Of a stretch of 64,000 bases of DNA, positions 26,320 to 36,268 are shown piece by piece. Under the pieces are notes generated by a model. It saw nothing but the letters and a program-made list of their open reading frames with translations, did not search any database and was not told the origin of the DNA. The DNA is from Flavobacterium sp. IB48 (lineage in GTDB: Bacteria > Bacteroidota > Bacteroidia > Flavobacteriales > Flavobacteriaceae). The stretch spans positions 1-64,000 of the forward strand of contig NZ_JAEFCA010000001.1 in the NCBI RefSeq assembly GCF_016405855.1, written 5' to 3'. Every line of letters starts with the position of its first letter. Within the stretch, counting starts at the first letter, position 1. Position numbers and translations under genes: made by a program.

Positions 26320-27765
26320 ATGGAAAAGATTATTGAAGAAAGCAAACAAGGCGAAAGTCTTGTTTTGGAAAATAAACCTGAGAATACTAAAAAACTATTT
26401 ATAGAGAGTTACGGCTGTGCGATGAATTTTTCGGACAGTGAAGTCGTAGCTTCCATTTTGTCTGACGGAGGTTATAATACCACTTCTGTTTTAGAAGAAG
26501 CCGATTTGGTTTTGGTAAACACTTGTTCTATTCGCGATAAAGCAGAACAAACTATTCGCAAGCGTTTAGAAAAATATAATGCAGTAAAACGTACGAATCC
26601 GAAAATGAAAGTAGGCGTTTTGGGCTGTATGGCGGAGCGTTTGAAAAGTCAGTTTTTGGAAGAAGAAAAAATAGTTGATCTTGTGGTTGGCCCAGATGCT
26701 TATAAAGATCTTCCGAATTTATTGGCTGAAGTTGAAGAAGGCCGTGACGCCATTAATGTAATTTTATCAAAAGAAGAGACTTACGGAGATATTTCGCCTG
26801 TTCGTTTAATGAGCAACGGAATCACAGCTTTGGTTTCAATCACTCGTGGATGCGATAATATGTGTACATTCTGTGTTGTGCCTTTTACACGCGGACGTGA
26901 GCGTAGTCGTGAGCCTCAAAGTATTATGAATGAAATTAAAGATCTTTGGGAAAAAGGTTTTAAAGAAATTACACTTTTAGGACAAAACGTTGACAGTTAT
27001 CTTTGGTACGGTGGCGGATTGAAAAAAGATTTTGTAAACGCTTCTGAAATGCAAAAAGCAACTGCGGTCGATTTTGATCAATTGTTAGAAATGGTTGCTG
27101 TTGGTTTTCCTAAAATGCGTATTCGTTTTTCGACTTCAAATCCGCAGGATATGCACGAAAGCATTTTGCATGTTATTGCGAAATATCCTAATATCTGTAA
27201 ACATATTCACTTGCCAGTTCAATCTGGAAGTAATAGAATTTTAAAAGAAATGAATCGTTTGCACTCTCGCGAAGAATATATGGCTTTGATTGATAAAATT
27301 AGAGCTATTGTTCCAGATGCTTCAATTTCGCAAGATATGATTGCTGGTTTCCCAACAGAAACCGAAGAAGATCATCAAGATACCATGAGTTTGATGGAAT
27401 ATGTGAAATATAATTTCGGTTATATGTATTCGTATTCTGAACGCCCTGGAACTTTGGCAGGAAGAAAAATGAAAGATGATGTGGAGGAAGAAACCAAAGC
27501 TAGAAGATTACAAGAAATTGTCGATTTACAACAAAAACATGCTTGGTTTAGAAGCGAAGAATTTGTCGGAAAAACGGTTGAAGTTTTAGTCGAGAAAGTT
27601 TCTAAGAAATCTAAAGACGAGTTCTCAGGAAGAAACTCTCAAAGCATAACGGTTGTTTTCCCTAAAGAGAATTACAAAATTGGAGATTTCGTAAACGTAA
27701 AAATCACAAGCTGCACTAGCGGAACTTTAAAAGGTGAAGCTGTTGGTTTGAGTAGCATGAATTAA
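26320..27765 (+). CDS. miaB: tRNA-2-methylthio-N6-dimethylallyladenosine synthase MiaB
   Basis: A 481-aa radical-SAM methylthiotransferase that adds 2-methylthio to i6A37 of tRNAs reading UNN codons. The N-terminal UPF0004 domain holds the auxiliary cluster Cys C33, C69 and C103. The radical SAM cluster is C178-x3-C182-x2-C185 (RGCDNMCTFC). The C-terminal TRAM domain follows (about residues 410-475). It has its own strong promoter at 26271-26302. In related flavobacteria the next gene is commonly a sigma-54 regulator; here a GxxExxY gene cassette lies between. Confidence 0.96.
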   Translation: MEKIIEESKQGESLVLENKPENTKKLFIESYGCAMNFSDSEVVASILSDGGYNTTSVLEEADLVLVNTCSIRDKAEQTIRKRLEKYNAVKRTNPKMKVGVLGCMAERLKSQFLEEEKIVDLVVGPDAYKDLPNLLAEVEEGRDAINVILSKEETYGDISPVRLMSNGITALVSITRGCDNMCTFCVVPFTRGRERSREPQSIMNEIKDLWEKGFKEITLLGQNVDSYLWYGGGLKKDFVNASEMQKATAVDFDQLLEMVAVGFPKMRIRFSTSNPQDMHESILHVIAKYPNICKHIHLPVQSGSNRILKEMNRLHSREEYMALIDKIRAIVPDASISQDMIAGFPTETEEDHQDTMSLMEYVKYNFGYMYSYSERPGTLAGRKMKDDVEEETKARRLQEIVDLQQKHAWFRSEEFVGKTVEVLVEKVSKKSKDEFSGRNSQSITVVFPKENYKIGDFVNVKITSCTSGTLKGEAVGLSSMN

Positions 27766-27770
27766 TTTTT

Positions 27771-27804
27771 TTGCCACGAATTTCACTAATTTACACGAAT
27801 TTTC
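27771..27804. repeat. left terminal repeat of the GxxExxY cassette
   Basis: Begins TTGCCACGAATTTC, 6 bp after the miaB stop codon. It is the inverse of the sequence ending at 28256, with a perfect 13-bp outer arm (27771-27783) and loose matching inward. The same terminus ends the 244-bp palindrome at 34495. Confidence 0.8.
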
Positions 27805-27841
27805 TTTCAAAAATTTCTATAGATTTGTTTTAAAAACAAAT

Positions 27842-28213
27842 ATGGAATTATACAGGAAAGAAGAGTACTATAAAATTGTTGGAATTTGCATGGAAGTTCA
27901 TAGAATATTGGGCGGTGGTCTTCTAGAAATTGTTTACAAAGATGCATTAGAATATGAATTTAGAAAGCATAATATTCCTTATGGACGTGAAAAAGAATAC
28001 GATATTCAATATAAAGAAATTGTTTTAGCACATAAATTTTATGCTGATTTTGTAGTTTATGACGAAATCATTTTAGAAGTAAAAGCATCAAAAGAAATAG
28101 TTGATGAATATATCGCTCAAACAATAAATTATTTAAAATTAGCCAATAGTGATTTAGGAATTATCGTTAATTTTAATAAAAAGACATTACAACACAAAAG
28201 AGTTATTCATTGA
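27842..28213 (+). CDS. GxxExxY protein (PD-(D/E)XK-like)
   Basis: A 123-aa protein of the GxxExxY family, common in Bacteroidota and without established function. The name motif is G26-L-L-E29-I-V-Y32. Further on, D69 in ADF, E79 and K81 (E-V-K) form the D...ExK pattern of the PD-(D/E)XK nuclease fold, so a nuclease role is plausible but untested. It is soluble, without signal peptide. The gene sits between inverted terminal repeats (27771 and 28256), separating miaB from the sigma-54 activator gene. Confidence 0.85.
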   Translation: MELYRKEEYYKIVGICMEVHRILGGGLLEIVYKDALEYEFRKHNIPYGREKEYDIQYKEIVLAHKFYADFVVYDEIILEVKASKEIVDEYIAQTINYLKLANSDLGIIVNFNKKTLQHKRVIH

Positions 28214-28222
28214 CCACTTTTT

Positions 28223-28256
28223 CAAAAATTCGAGAAATTCGAGAAATTCGTGGCAA
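28223..28256. repeat. right terminal repeat of the GxxExxY cassette
   Basis: Ends AAATTCGTGGCAA (28244-28256), the exact inverse of 27771-27783. Before it, ATTCGAGAA is repeated. It ends 16 bp before the start codon of the sigma-54 activator gene. Confidence 0.8.
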
Positions 28257-28271
28257 AAGATAAAATCTAAT

Positions 28272-29531
28272 ATGGAAACAGTTCAAGCAATAAAACAGCG
28301 ATTTGAGATTATTGGTAATGATCCAAAATTAAATCGTGCCATTGAAAAAGCCATTCAGGTTGCTCCAACTGATATTTCGGTTATGGTAACTGGGGAAAGT
28401 GGTGTTGGTAAAGAAAACATTCCTAGAATTATACATTCGCTTTCACACAGAAAGCATGGTAAATATATTGCCGTAAACTGTGGTGCAATTCCAGAAGGAA
28501 CAATTGACAGTGAACTTTTTGGTCACGAAAAAGGTGCGTTTACAGGTGCGACAAGTACTCGTGAAGGTTATTTTGAAGTGGCCGATGGTGGAACAATCTT
28601 CTTAGACGAAGTTGGTGAATTACCACTAACAACTCAAGTAAGATTGCTTCGTGTTTTGGAAAATGGTGAATTTATAAAAGTAGGTTCGTCTCAGGTTCAA
28701 AAAACAAATGTTCGTATCGTTGCTGCAACAAACGTGAATTTATTTAATGCTATTGAAAAAGGTAAATTCCGTGAAGATTTGTACTACCGTTTAAGTACTG
28801 TAGAAATTACTTTACCTCCTTTAAGAGAAAGAAAGGACGATATTCATTTGTTGTTCAGAAAATTTGTGGCCGATTTTGCCCATAAATACAAAATGCCTCC
28901 TTTAAAATTGGATGATGATGCAGTGCAACTTTTACAGAAATTTAGATGGAGCGGAAATATTCGTCAGCTTCGAAATGTGGCGGAACAGATTTCTGTTTTA
29001 GAAACTAATCGCGATATCAGCCTTGCTACTTTACAATCTTATTTGCCAGCCGAAGGAAGCAACCTTCCTTCTGTTATTAGCGACAGTAAAAAAGAAAGTG
29101 ACTTTAGCACAGAAAGAGACATTTTGTACAAAGTGCTTTTTGATATGAGAAGCGATTTGAACGATTTGAAAAAACTGACTTTGGAGTTAATGAAAAACGG
29201 AACTTCTAAAGTACAGGATATTAATCCAAATTTGATTCAGAAGATTTACGGAAATCAGCAAAACGATAGCGAAATTGATTTTGAAGAAGAACCAAGAACT
29301 GCTGTTATGACAACTCCTGCTGTTCGTGAAGATAATTATCAAATGCAAGACGACAATTACTTATTTGCCGAAACTATCGAAGAAGAAGAAATTTTACGTC
29401 TAGAACAAAAAGAAATCGAAATGATCAAAAAATCATTAGAAAAAAACAAAGGAAAACGTAAAGCTGCGGCTGATGAATTAGGTATTTCTGAAAGAACTTT
29501 ATATCGTAAAATCAAGCAATTCGATTTATAA
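28272..29531 (+). CDS. sigma-54-interacting AAA+ activator without receiver domain
   Basis: A 419-aa enhancer-binding-type regulator. It starts directly with the AAA+ domain: Walker A G41ESGVGKE48, the sigma-54 contact loop G88AFTGA93, and Walker B TIFLDEVGEL. There is a Fis-type helix-turn-helix at the C-terminus (KRKAAADELGISERTLYRKI). No N-terminal receiver or PAS domain exists, so it must be controlled by level, partner or ATPase assembly rather than phosphorylation. A 130-residue linker lies between the AAA+ and HTH parts. Downstream genes are lptE, a repeat-rich gene, secG and groES-groEL. Confidence 0.9.
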   Translation: METVQAIKQRFEIIGNDPKLNRAIEKAIQVAPTDISVMVTGESGVGKENIPRIIHSLSHRKHGKYIAVNCGAIPEGTIDSELFGHEKGAFTGATSTREGYFEVADGGTIFLDEVGELPLTTQVRLLRVLENGEFIKVGSSQVQKTNVRIVAATNVNLFNAIEKGKFREDLYYRLSTVEITLPPLRERKDDIHLLFRKFVADFAHKYKMPPLKLDDDAVQLLQKFRWSGNIRQLRNVAEQISVLETNRDISLATLQSYLPAEGSNLPSVISDSKKESDFSTERDILYKVLFDMRSDLNDLKKLTLELMKNGTSKVQDINPNLIQKIYGNQQNDSEIDFEEEPRTAVMTTPAVREDNYQMQDDNYLFAETIEEEEILRLEQKEIEMIKKSLEKNKGKRKAAADELGISERTLYRKIKQFDL

Positions 29532-29612
29532 AAATAATTAAATTTCAAAAAACAAATTCCAAATTCCAATTACTTATATTTGAACTCAATTGGAATTTTC
29601 CCAATAAACATT

Positions 29613-30116
29613 ATGAAAAAAATATATTCTCTTTTTGCTCTTTTAAGCCTTTTTATGTTGAGTGGCTGTTCTGTTTATAATTTTACAGGAACTGGAAAAA
29701 TCGATGCTAAAACTTTTCAAGTTAACTTCTTTCAGAATAATGCAGATTTAATTGAACCAGGAATCGACAGAACTTTTACCTTGACTTTGCAGGATTTGAT
29801 CATGAATCAAACCAACCTAAACTTAGTTAGTAATGGTGGAGATTTGGTTTACGAAGGTGAAATTACAGATTACCGAATAACTCCAATGACTGCAACTGCA
29901 GATCAACAAGCGGCACAAAACCGTTTATCGATTCGTGTTAATGTGCGATTTATGAATAAAAGAAAAGAAACAGATGATTTTGAAAAGTCTTTTGAATTCT
30001 ATTACGACTTCCCTGGACGAGACTTACCAACAGGATCTGTTTTAAATGAAGCAATCAGAGTTATTTTTGAGAGAATCACTCAAGACATCTTTAATGAGTC
30101 ATTGGCAAAATGGTAG
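29613..30116 (+). CDS. lptE: LptE-family LPS-assembly lipoprotein
   Basis: A 167-aa outer-membrane lipoprotein with lipobox L-S-G-C at about C19 (MKKIYSLFALLSLFMLSGC). The mature part has the LptE pattern: after VYNFTGTG a beta-rich domain, then YEGEITDYRITPMTATADQ, and the end IFERITQDIFNESLAKW. LptE plugs the LptD barrel that delivers lipopolysaccharide to the surface. The frame opens at 29580, but the lipoprotein signal starts at the ATG at 29613. Before it lies a weak palindrome of TTCCAAATTCCAAT type. Confidence 0.82.
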   Translation: MKKIYSLFALLSLFMLSGCSVYNFTGTGKIDAKTFQVNFFQNNADLIEPGIDRTFTLTLQDLIMNQTNLNLVSNGGDLVYEGEITDYRITPMTATADQQAAQNRLSIRVNVRFMNKRKETDDFEKSFEFYYDFPGRDLPTGSVLNEAIRVIFERITQDIFNESLAKW

Positions 30117-30125
30117 TCTTGCCTG

Positions 30126-30213
30126 TTTGTTTAATCGTTAAATCGTAAAACCGTTTAATCGATAAAACAGCCAAAAACAAATAAACGATTAAACAATTAA
30201 CCGATTAAACAAA
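30126..30213. repeat. palindromic element, TTTGTTTAATCG family
   Basis: The left arm TTTGTTTAATCGTTAA starts at 30126 and its approximate inverse TTAACCGATTAAACAAA ends at 30213. GTTTAATCG / CGATTAAAC also occurs inside at about 30153 and 30186. It fills the gap between lptE and the next gene and lies immediately upstream of that gene's start codon. Confidence 0.75.
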
Positions 30214-30222
30214 AAACAAATA

Positions 30223-31962
30223 ATGAACGTTAGCGATTATACCTACTTAATGAACAAACCCGATGCTATTACAGAAAAGCAGGCAGACGCATTAGGAAGT
30301 GTTTTGAATGAATTTCCGTATTTTCAAAGTGCGCGTGCATTGCGATTAAAAGGACTTTACAATCAAAACAGTTTTAAGTATAATTATGCTTTAAAAGTTA
30401 CGGCTGCATACACGTCTGATCGTTCTGTTCTATTTGATTTTATCACTTCTGAGGCTTTTACCTCGATTCAAAATGATTTTTACGAACAAAAACTGAGAGA
30501 TCTTCTTGAAATTACTGTTTTTGACAGTGAAATAATTTCGCCAGAGCAAATTCAAAAGGCAATTGAAGTAAAAACAGATCTTGAAGAGCAACCTATGTCG
30601 GATACAATTAAAGAAGTTCCAACTCCTTCAATTGAAATACCATCAGTTGTACAACCTCTAAAAGTTGAAGAAGCTGCAAAAACGGAAGAAGTTATACAAG
30701 CCGAAGAAATAAAAGCTCATGAACCAATAATTATAGAAGAGCCTAAAAAATTACCAGAAATAGATCCTTCTATTTTTCTTGCAATAAGAGAAGCTCAAAC
30801 TATAACTTTTGAAAAACCTGCAATAAAACAAGAAGAGCCAAAACCTCTTCCCGAAATAGATCTTTCTATTTTTGCTGCAATAAAAGAAGCGCAATCGGTT
30901 ACTTATGAAAAACCAGCAATTGTAGAAGAAGTAGAACAGAAAATCGAAATTGTTGAATCTAACACTTCAAATGATGTAGAAGAAGTTGAGGCAGCTTCGC
31001 TTCCTGAACCAATTCAAACTGAGGAACCTAAAATTGATCGTATTGAAAACTCTATTTTAAGTTCTATAAAAGTTTCTGAAACGCTTTCTGCACCAGAACC
31101 AATAGAAATCGAAGAACTTAAAGAAGAACCTAAAAATGAGCGCATTGAAAACTCTATTTTAAGTTCTATAAAAGAAGCAGAAGCTGCAAACGCTGAACAA
31201 CTTACAGAGGTTAATCCTATTATAGAAGAAACCATTGTAGAAGAACCTGCTACAAATTCGACTGAAGAAGAAGACGATGACAGCGTTATCGAAGAGATGA
31301 TCATTCCAGAATTCAAAATGAATACTGTTGAGCGTTCTATTCTTTCTTCTATTAAAGAAGCTGAAACAAAAGCACCTGAAGAACCAAAAGAAATAATTCA
31401 AGAAATTGTCAAAGCTGAAGATAAAGAAGAAGAGATTCGTGAAGAAAATGAGGAACAGCCTCAAGAAATAATTGAAGAAGAAGAAGAACCGAATGAACCT
31501 GCCAAAACAGCTGCAGAACATTTAGAAATAGGAAAACCATTGGATTTTTCTTTAAGTGAAAAACATTCGTTCCAAGAATGGCTTCAATTATCTCGAACAG
31601 AACCAATTGACAGATCAAACGAAATTTCTCCAGAAGAACAAGCTAAAATTGAAGCTGCTAAAGAAGAAGAGAGACAAAAGAAGGCTGAAATTATCGATAA
31701 ATTTATCGAAACCAATCCGAAAATATCTCCAATTAAACCTGGAACAAGCGCTCCAGCAGTTCAAATTGAGACCACTATAGAGGATAATTCGTATTTAATG
31801 ACCGAGACTCTGGCCAGAGTATATCTGGAACAAAAGAAATATACAAAAGCAATTCAAGCATATGAAATATTAATTTTGAAATATCCAGAAAAAATTACTT
31901 TCTTTGCAGACCGCATATCGGATATAAAGATTTTACAACAAAATAACAATAACAATAATTAA
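30223..31962 (+). CDS. acidic repeat protein with TPR-like C-terminus
   Basis: A 579-aa cytosolic protein, not a named family. An N-terminal helical domain (about 1-115) is followed by a long Glu/Pro-rich region with repeats. EIDPSIFLAIREAQT and EIDLSIFAAIKEAQS are one pair; RIENSILSSIKVSE, RIENSILSSIKEAE and TVERSILSSIKEAE are three more. The last 60 residues look like a TPR unit (ETLARVYLEQKKYTKAIQAYEILILKYPEK). The repeated short hydrophobic helices in a disordered acidic linker suggest docking sites. It is 3 bp from secG and probably co-transcribed with it. Confidence 0.7.
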   Translation: MNVSDYTYLMNKPDAITEKQADALGSVLNEFPYFQSARALRLKGLYNQNSFKYNYALKVTAAYTSDRSVLFDFITSEAFTSIQNDFYEQKLRDLLEITVFDSEIISPEQIQKAIEVKTDLEEQPMSDTIKEVPTPSIEIPSVVQPLKVEEAAKTEEVIQAEEIKAHEPIIIEEPKKLPEIDPSIFLAIREAQTITFEKPAIKQEEPKPLPEIDLSIFAAIKEAQSVTYEKPAIVEEVEQKIEIVESNTSNDVEEVEAASLPEPIQTEEPKIDRIENSILSSIKVSETLSAPEPIEIEELKEEPKNERIENSILSSIKEAEAANAEQLTEVNPIIEETIVEEPATNSTEEEDDDSVIEEMIIPEFKMNTVERSILSSIKEAETKAPEEPKEIIQEIVKAEDKEEEIREENEEQPQEIIEEEEEPNEPAKTAAEHLEIGKPLDFSLSEKHSFQEWLQLSRTEPIDRSNEISPEEQAKIEAAKEEERQKKAEIIDKFIETNPKISPIKPGTSAPAVQIETTIEDNSYLMTETLARVYLEQKKYTKAIQAYEILILKYPEKITFFADRISDIKILQQNNNNNN

Positions 31963-31965
31963 GTA

Positions 31966-32307
31966 ATGAGCACATTTTCAATTTTTTTAGTTTTAATTAC
32001 AATAGTTTGTTTTCTATTGATCGTAGTTGTCATGGTACAAAACCCTAAAGGAGGCGGATTGTCTTCTACCATCAGCGGAACACAGATGTTAGGTGGAGTA
32101 CAAAAAACAACTGACTTTTTAGATAAAAGTACTTGGACTTTAGCTACTGTTTTAATTGTGCTAATTTTACTTTCAAGCTTAAGCTTCTCTGGATCTTTAA
32201 GCGATACAGATTCTAAAATCATTGACAAAACTGAAGCTCCTGCAAACACGCCAGCAGCTCCAGCACAAGGAAACACTCCTGCTCCTGCAGCACCAGCTAC
32301 TAAATAA
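31966..32307 (+). CDS. secG: preprotein translocase subunit SecG
   Basis: A 113-aa inner-membrane protein with two transmembrane helices (about 4-24 and 57-77) and the SecG loop VVMVQNPKGGGLSSTISG between them. The C-terminus is an Ala/Pro-rich tail of about 25 residues. SecG assists SecYE-SecA protein export. It follows the repeat protein gene with a 3-bp gap and ends at the terminator at 32330-32360. Confidence 0.95.
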   Translation: MSTFSIFLVLITIVCFLLIVVVMVQNPKGGGLSSTISGTQMLGGVQKTTDFLDKSTWTLATVLIVLILLSSLSFSGSLSDTDSKIIDKTEAPANTPAAPAQGNTPAPAAPATK

Positions 32308-32329
32308 TTTTAGCTCAATATAAAAATCT

Positions 32330-32360
32330 AATGCCAGCCTGTCAAAGCTGGCATTTTTTT
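32330..32360 (+). terminator. secG terminator
   Basis: AATGCCAGC pairs with GCTGGCATT, followed by seven T. Confidence 0.9.
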
Positions 32361-32387
32361 TAAGAAATAATGTCAGTTTTTCTAGCA

Positions 32388-32402
32388 TGGCATAGTTTCT
32401 GA
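32388..32402 (+). promoter_or_regulatory. TGGCA-type element upstream of groES
   Basis: TGGCATAGTTTCTGA. The TGGCA part resembles the -24 half of a sigma-54 promoter, but the -12 half (GC expected 10 bases after the GG) reads GA. It also contains TAGTTTCT, two bases from TAnnTTTG. It may be the groESL promoter; which sigma factor reads it cannot be settled by eye. Confidence 0.3.
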
Positions 32403-32451
32403 AAGTTTATAGAACAGAAAAAAATCGTATAACTTATAATAATATAAAATC

Positions 32452-32727
32452 ATGGCTTTAAACATAAAACCGCTTTCAGACCGCGTACTTATTGAGCCTG
32501 TTGCAGCTGAAACTAAAACTGCGTCAGGTATTTTTATTCCTGATACTGCCAAAGAGAAACCTCAAAAAGGAACTGTAGTTGCAGTAGGAAACGGAACTAA
32601 AGATCACACAATGACTGTAAAAGTTGGTGATACTGTTCTTTACGGTAAATATGCAGGAACAGAGTTAAAACTAGAAGGCACTGATTACCTAATCATGCGC
32701 GAGGATGATATTTTAGCGATTATCTAA
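32452..32727 (+). CDS. groES: co-chaperonin GroES
   Basis: A 91-aa Hsp10 that caps the GroEL ring. The start [16 protein letters not shown] and the mobile loop [19 protein letters not shown] are typical, as is the C-terminal stretch [12 protein letters not shown]. It lies 76 bp upstream of groEL, in the usual operon. Confidence 0.97.
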   Translation: MALNIKPLSDRVLIEPVAAETKTASGIFIPDTAKEKPQKGTVVAVGNGTKDHTMTVKVGDTVLYGKYAGTELKLEGTDYLIMREDDILAII

Positions 32728-32791
32728 AAAATATTGTATTAAGTACGAAGAATTAAGAACTTCATTTAACTTGAAACAAATCAAACTTTAA

Positions 32792-34435
<1,644 letters not shown>

Positions 34436-34458
34436 TTCATTCTCTTCTTAAAAATTAA

Positions 34459-34490
34459 AAGCGCTGGATTTTTATCTGGCGCTTTTTTTT
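34459..34490 (+). terminator. groESL terminator
   Basis: AAGCGCTGGAT pairs with ATCTGGCGCTT through two wobble pairs, then ten T. Confidence 0.88.
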
Positions 34491-34494
34491 TTGT

Positions 34495-34738
34495 TTGCCA
34501 CTAATTGCACTAATTTCCACGAATGATTTTGCTTGTAAAAAGTTGCTACAGATTACACAGATTAAAAGGATTTCTTTATTGGATACACTAAAAAATTTTC
34601 ACGCAGATTCTACAGATTCAAGCAGATTAATTTAATTTTTATAATCTATGATCTGCATAAAATAAAAATCCTTTTAATCTGTGTAATCTGTGGCTGAAAA
34701 GAAAAATCATTCGTGGAAATTAGTGCAATTCGTGGCAA
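34495..34738. repeat. 244-bp near-perfect palindrome (MITE-like)
   Basis: The 36-bp outer arm at 34495-34530 matches the inverse of 34703-34738 with one mismatch. The inner 26-bp arm at 34548-34573 matches 34666-34691 perfectly. The centre contains further CAGATT words on both sides. The whole would fold into one hairpin about 110 bp long. The outer ends (TTGCCAC...) are those of the GxxExxY cassette at 27771-28256. No coding frame is present. Confidence 0.93.
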
Positions 34739-34786
34739 TCATTTTTTATTTAACATTCTCTTTTTCTTTAAAAAATCTGTTATCTC

Positions 34787-34794
34787 TACCTTTG
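34787..34794 (+). promoter_or_regulatory. -7 box of the phosphodiesterase gene
   Basis: TACCTTTG, exact TAnnTTTG, 22 bp before the start codon. No clear TTG at the -33 position. Confidence 0.5.
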
Positions 34795-34816
34795 CAATTC
34801 TATTTAAAATTGCACA

Positions 34817-36016
34817 ATGAGAAAATTCACAACTCACTTTTTATCTTTTACATTTTTACTTCTTACTGCTTTTTTACAAGCCCAAAATAGCAAAGACAAT
34901 TACGTAGTTTTAGTTTCGATGGATGGCTTTCGATGGGATTATGGCAAAATGTATAATCTCCCAAATCTGAAGCAAATTGAGAAAGAAGGCGTTCATGCCA
35001 AATCAATGAAACCTTCTTATCCGAGTAAAACCTTCCCAAACCATTATTCAATCGTAACTGGACTTTATCCAGATCATCACGGAATTATAAATAATGTTTT
35101 TTATGATGCTTCTTTAAACCAATCTTTTTCCTTATCAAGCAACGCAAAAAATGATTCTCGTTTTTATGGCGGAAATCCTATTTGGAATTTAGCGGAACAG
35201 CAAGGTGTAAAAACAGCTTCTTTCTTTTGGCCAGGTTCTGATATTGACAAAAGAAACCCAAGTTATTTCAAAAATTATGATGGTAAAGTTCCGTACGGAG
35301 CTAGAATCGATACGGTTATGAAATGGCTGCAGCTTCCAGAAAAACAACGTCCGCATTTGGTAACTTTATATTTTGACGAACCAGATCATACGGGTCATAA
35401 TTTTGGTCCGCATTCGCCAAAAACTGAAAAAACAGTGATTAAAATGGATTCAATTATGGGAGAAATATCTAGAAGATTAGATCAATTGCCTATTGGAAAA
35501 CAAATCAATTTAATCATCGTTTCAGATCACGGAATGGCTGATATTAGCAATGATAAAAAAGTAGCCGTTTTAGATTATATAAAGCCAGAATGGTTAGGTT
35601 ATAAAGACGTTATTAATCCGATTATGAGTTTACAGGCAAAACCGGGCTATCAAGATTCGATTGCTAATGCTTTAAAAAAAGTGCCTCACATTAAATTCTG
35701 GAAATCAACCGAAGTTCCTAAAAGATTACATTACGGAACGAATCCGCGTGTACACGATTTTGTTATTGAAGCCGACAAAGGATGGAGTCTTGTTGGCAAA
35801 GAAAGCACGCATATAAATGGCGGAACGCATGGTTATGACAATAACGAAAAAGATATGCATGCTATTTTTTACGCAAAAGGTCCTGCTTTTAAAGTAAACA
35901 AGAAAGTAAAAACATTTCAGAATGTTTCGGTTTATCCTTTAATTGCTCATATTTTAGGTTTACAAATTGGAGAAATTGATGGAAAGCTGAGTGATGTTGA
36001 GGATACGCTGCGCTAA
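34817..36016 (+). CDS. alkaline-phosphatase-superfamily phosphodiesterase (NPP type)
   Basis: A 399-aa exported enzyme (signal peptide residues 1-23, ending TAFLQAQ). It has the nucleotide pyrophosphatase/phosphodiesterase layout: metal ligand D36 in VSMDGFRWDY, nucleophile T72 in SKTFPNHYS, then TGLYPDHHGI, FDEPDHTGHNFGP, VSDHGM and GTHGYDN, supplying the other Asp/His metal ligands of the two-zinc site. It likely cleaves phosphodiester or pyrophosphate bonds of nucleotides or headgroups in the periplasm. It stands alone. Confidence 0.88.
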   Translation: MRKFTTHFLSFTFLLLTAFLQAQNSKDNYVVLVSMDGFRWDYGKMYNLPNLKQIEKEGVHAKSMKPSYPSKTFPNHYSIVTGLYPDHHGIINNVFYDASLNQSFSLSSNAKNDSRFYGGNPIWNLAEQQGVKTASFFWPGSDIDKRNPSYFKNYDGKVPYGARIDTVMKWLQLPEKQRPHLVTLYFDEPDHTGHNFGPHSPKTEKTVIKMDSIMGEISRRLDQLPIGKQINLIIVSDHGMADISNDKKVAVLDYIKPEWLGYKDVINPIMSLQAKPGYQDSIANALKKVPHIKFWKSTEVPKRLHYGTNPRVHDFVIEADKGWSLVGKESTHINGGTHGYDNNEKDMHAIFYAKGPAFKVNKKVKTFQNVSVYPLIAHILGLQIGEIDGKLSDVEDTLR

Positions 36017-36062
36017 ATTAGATATTGTGTCAATTTGATAATTAGAAAATTTGATGATGATT

Positions 36063-36130
36063 GTCACCCTGAGCGGAGTCGAAGGGCACTCCAATTGGCA
36101 CGTGGGCTTCGACTTCGCTCAGCCTGACAA
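36063..36130. repeat. inverted repeat, TGTCACCCTGAGCG family
   Basis: The left arm (36063-36088) and right arm (36105-36130) are imperfect inverses with the core GAGCGnAGTCGAAG. A single arm of the same family lies at 55281-55306. This is a common type of dispersed intergenic repeat. Confidence 0.8.
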
Positions 36131-36153
36131 AAAAATATAGACAAACAATAACA

Positions 36154-36186
36154 AACCCGATAGGTTTTAAAAACCTGTCGGGTTTA
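36154..36186. terminator. hairpin between convergent genes
   Basis: AAACCCGATAGGTTTT pairs with AAAACCTGTCGGGTTT (one mismatch). It lies between the phosphodiesterase and SulP genes, which converge. The following T-run is weak. Confidence 0.45.
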
Positions 36187-36268
36187 ACTTTTTGAGATAC
36201 TTTGCGTAGACACAAAGCAGTGCGTCTCTACAGAAAATCGATTTGAATTAATTCACAATTAACAATTA

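Noticed and set aside
31159..31521. Phe-rich 120-aa frame on the minus strand
   Set aside because: It is the complement of the Glu-rich repeat region of the 579-aa gene; GAA/AAA codons read backwards give TTC/TTT.
32388..32402. Definite sigma-54 promoter for groES
   Set aside because: The -12 GC is not present at the required spacing, so it is kept only as a tentative element.
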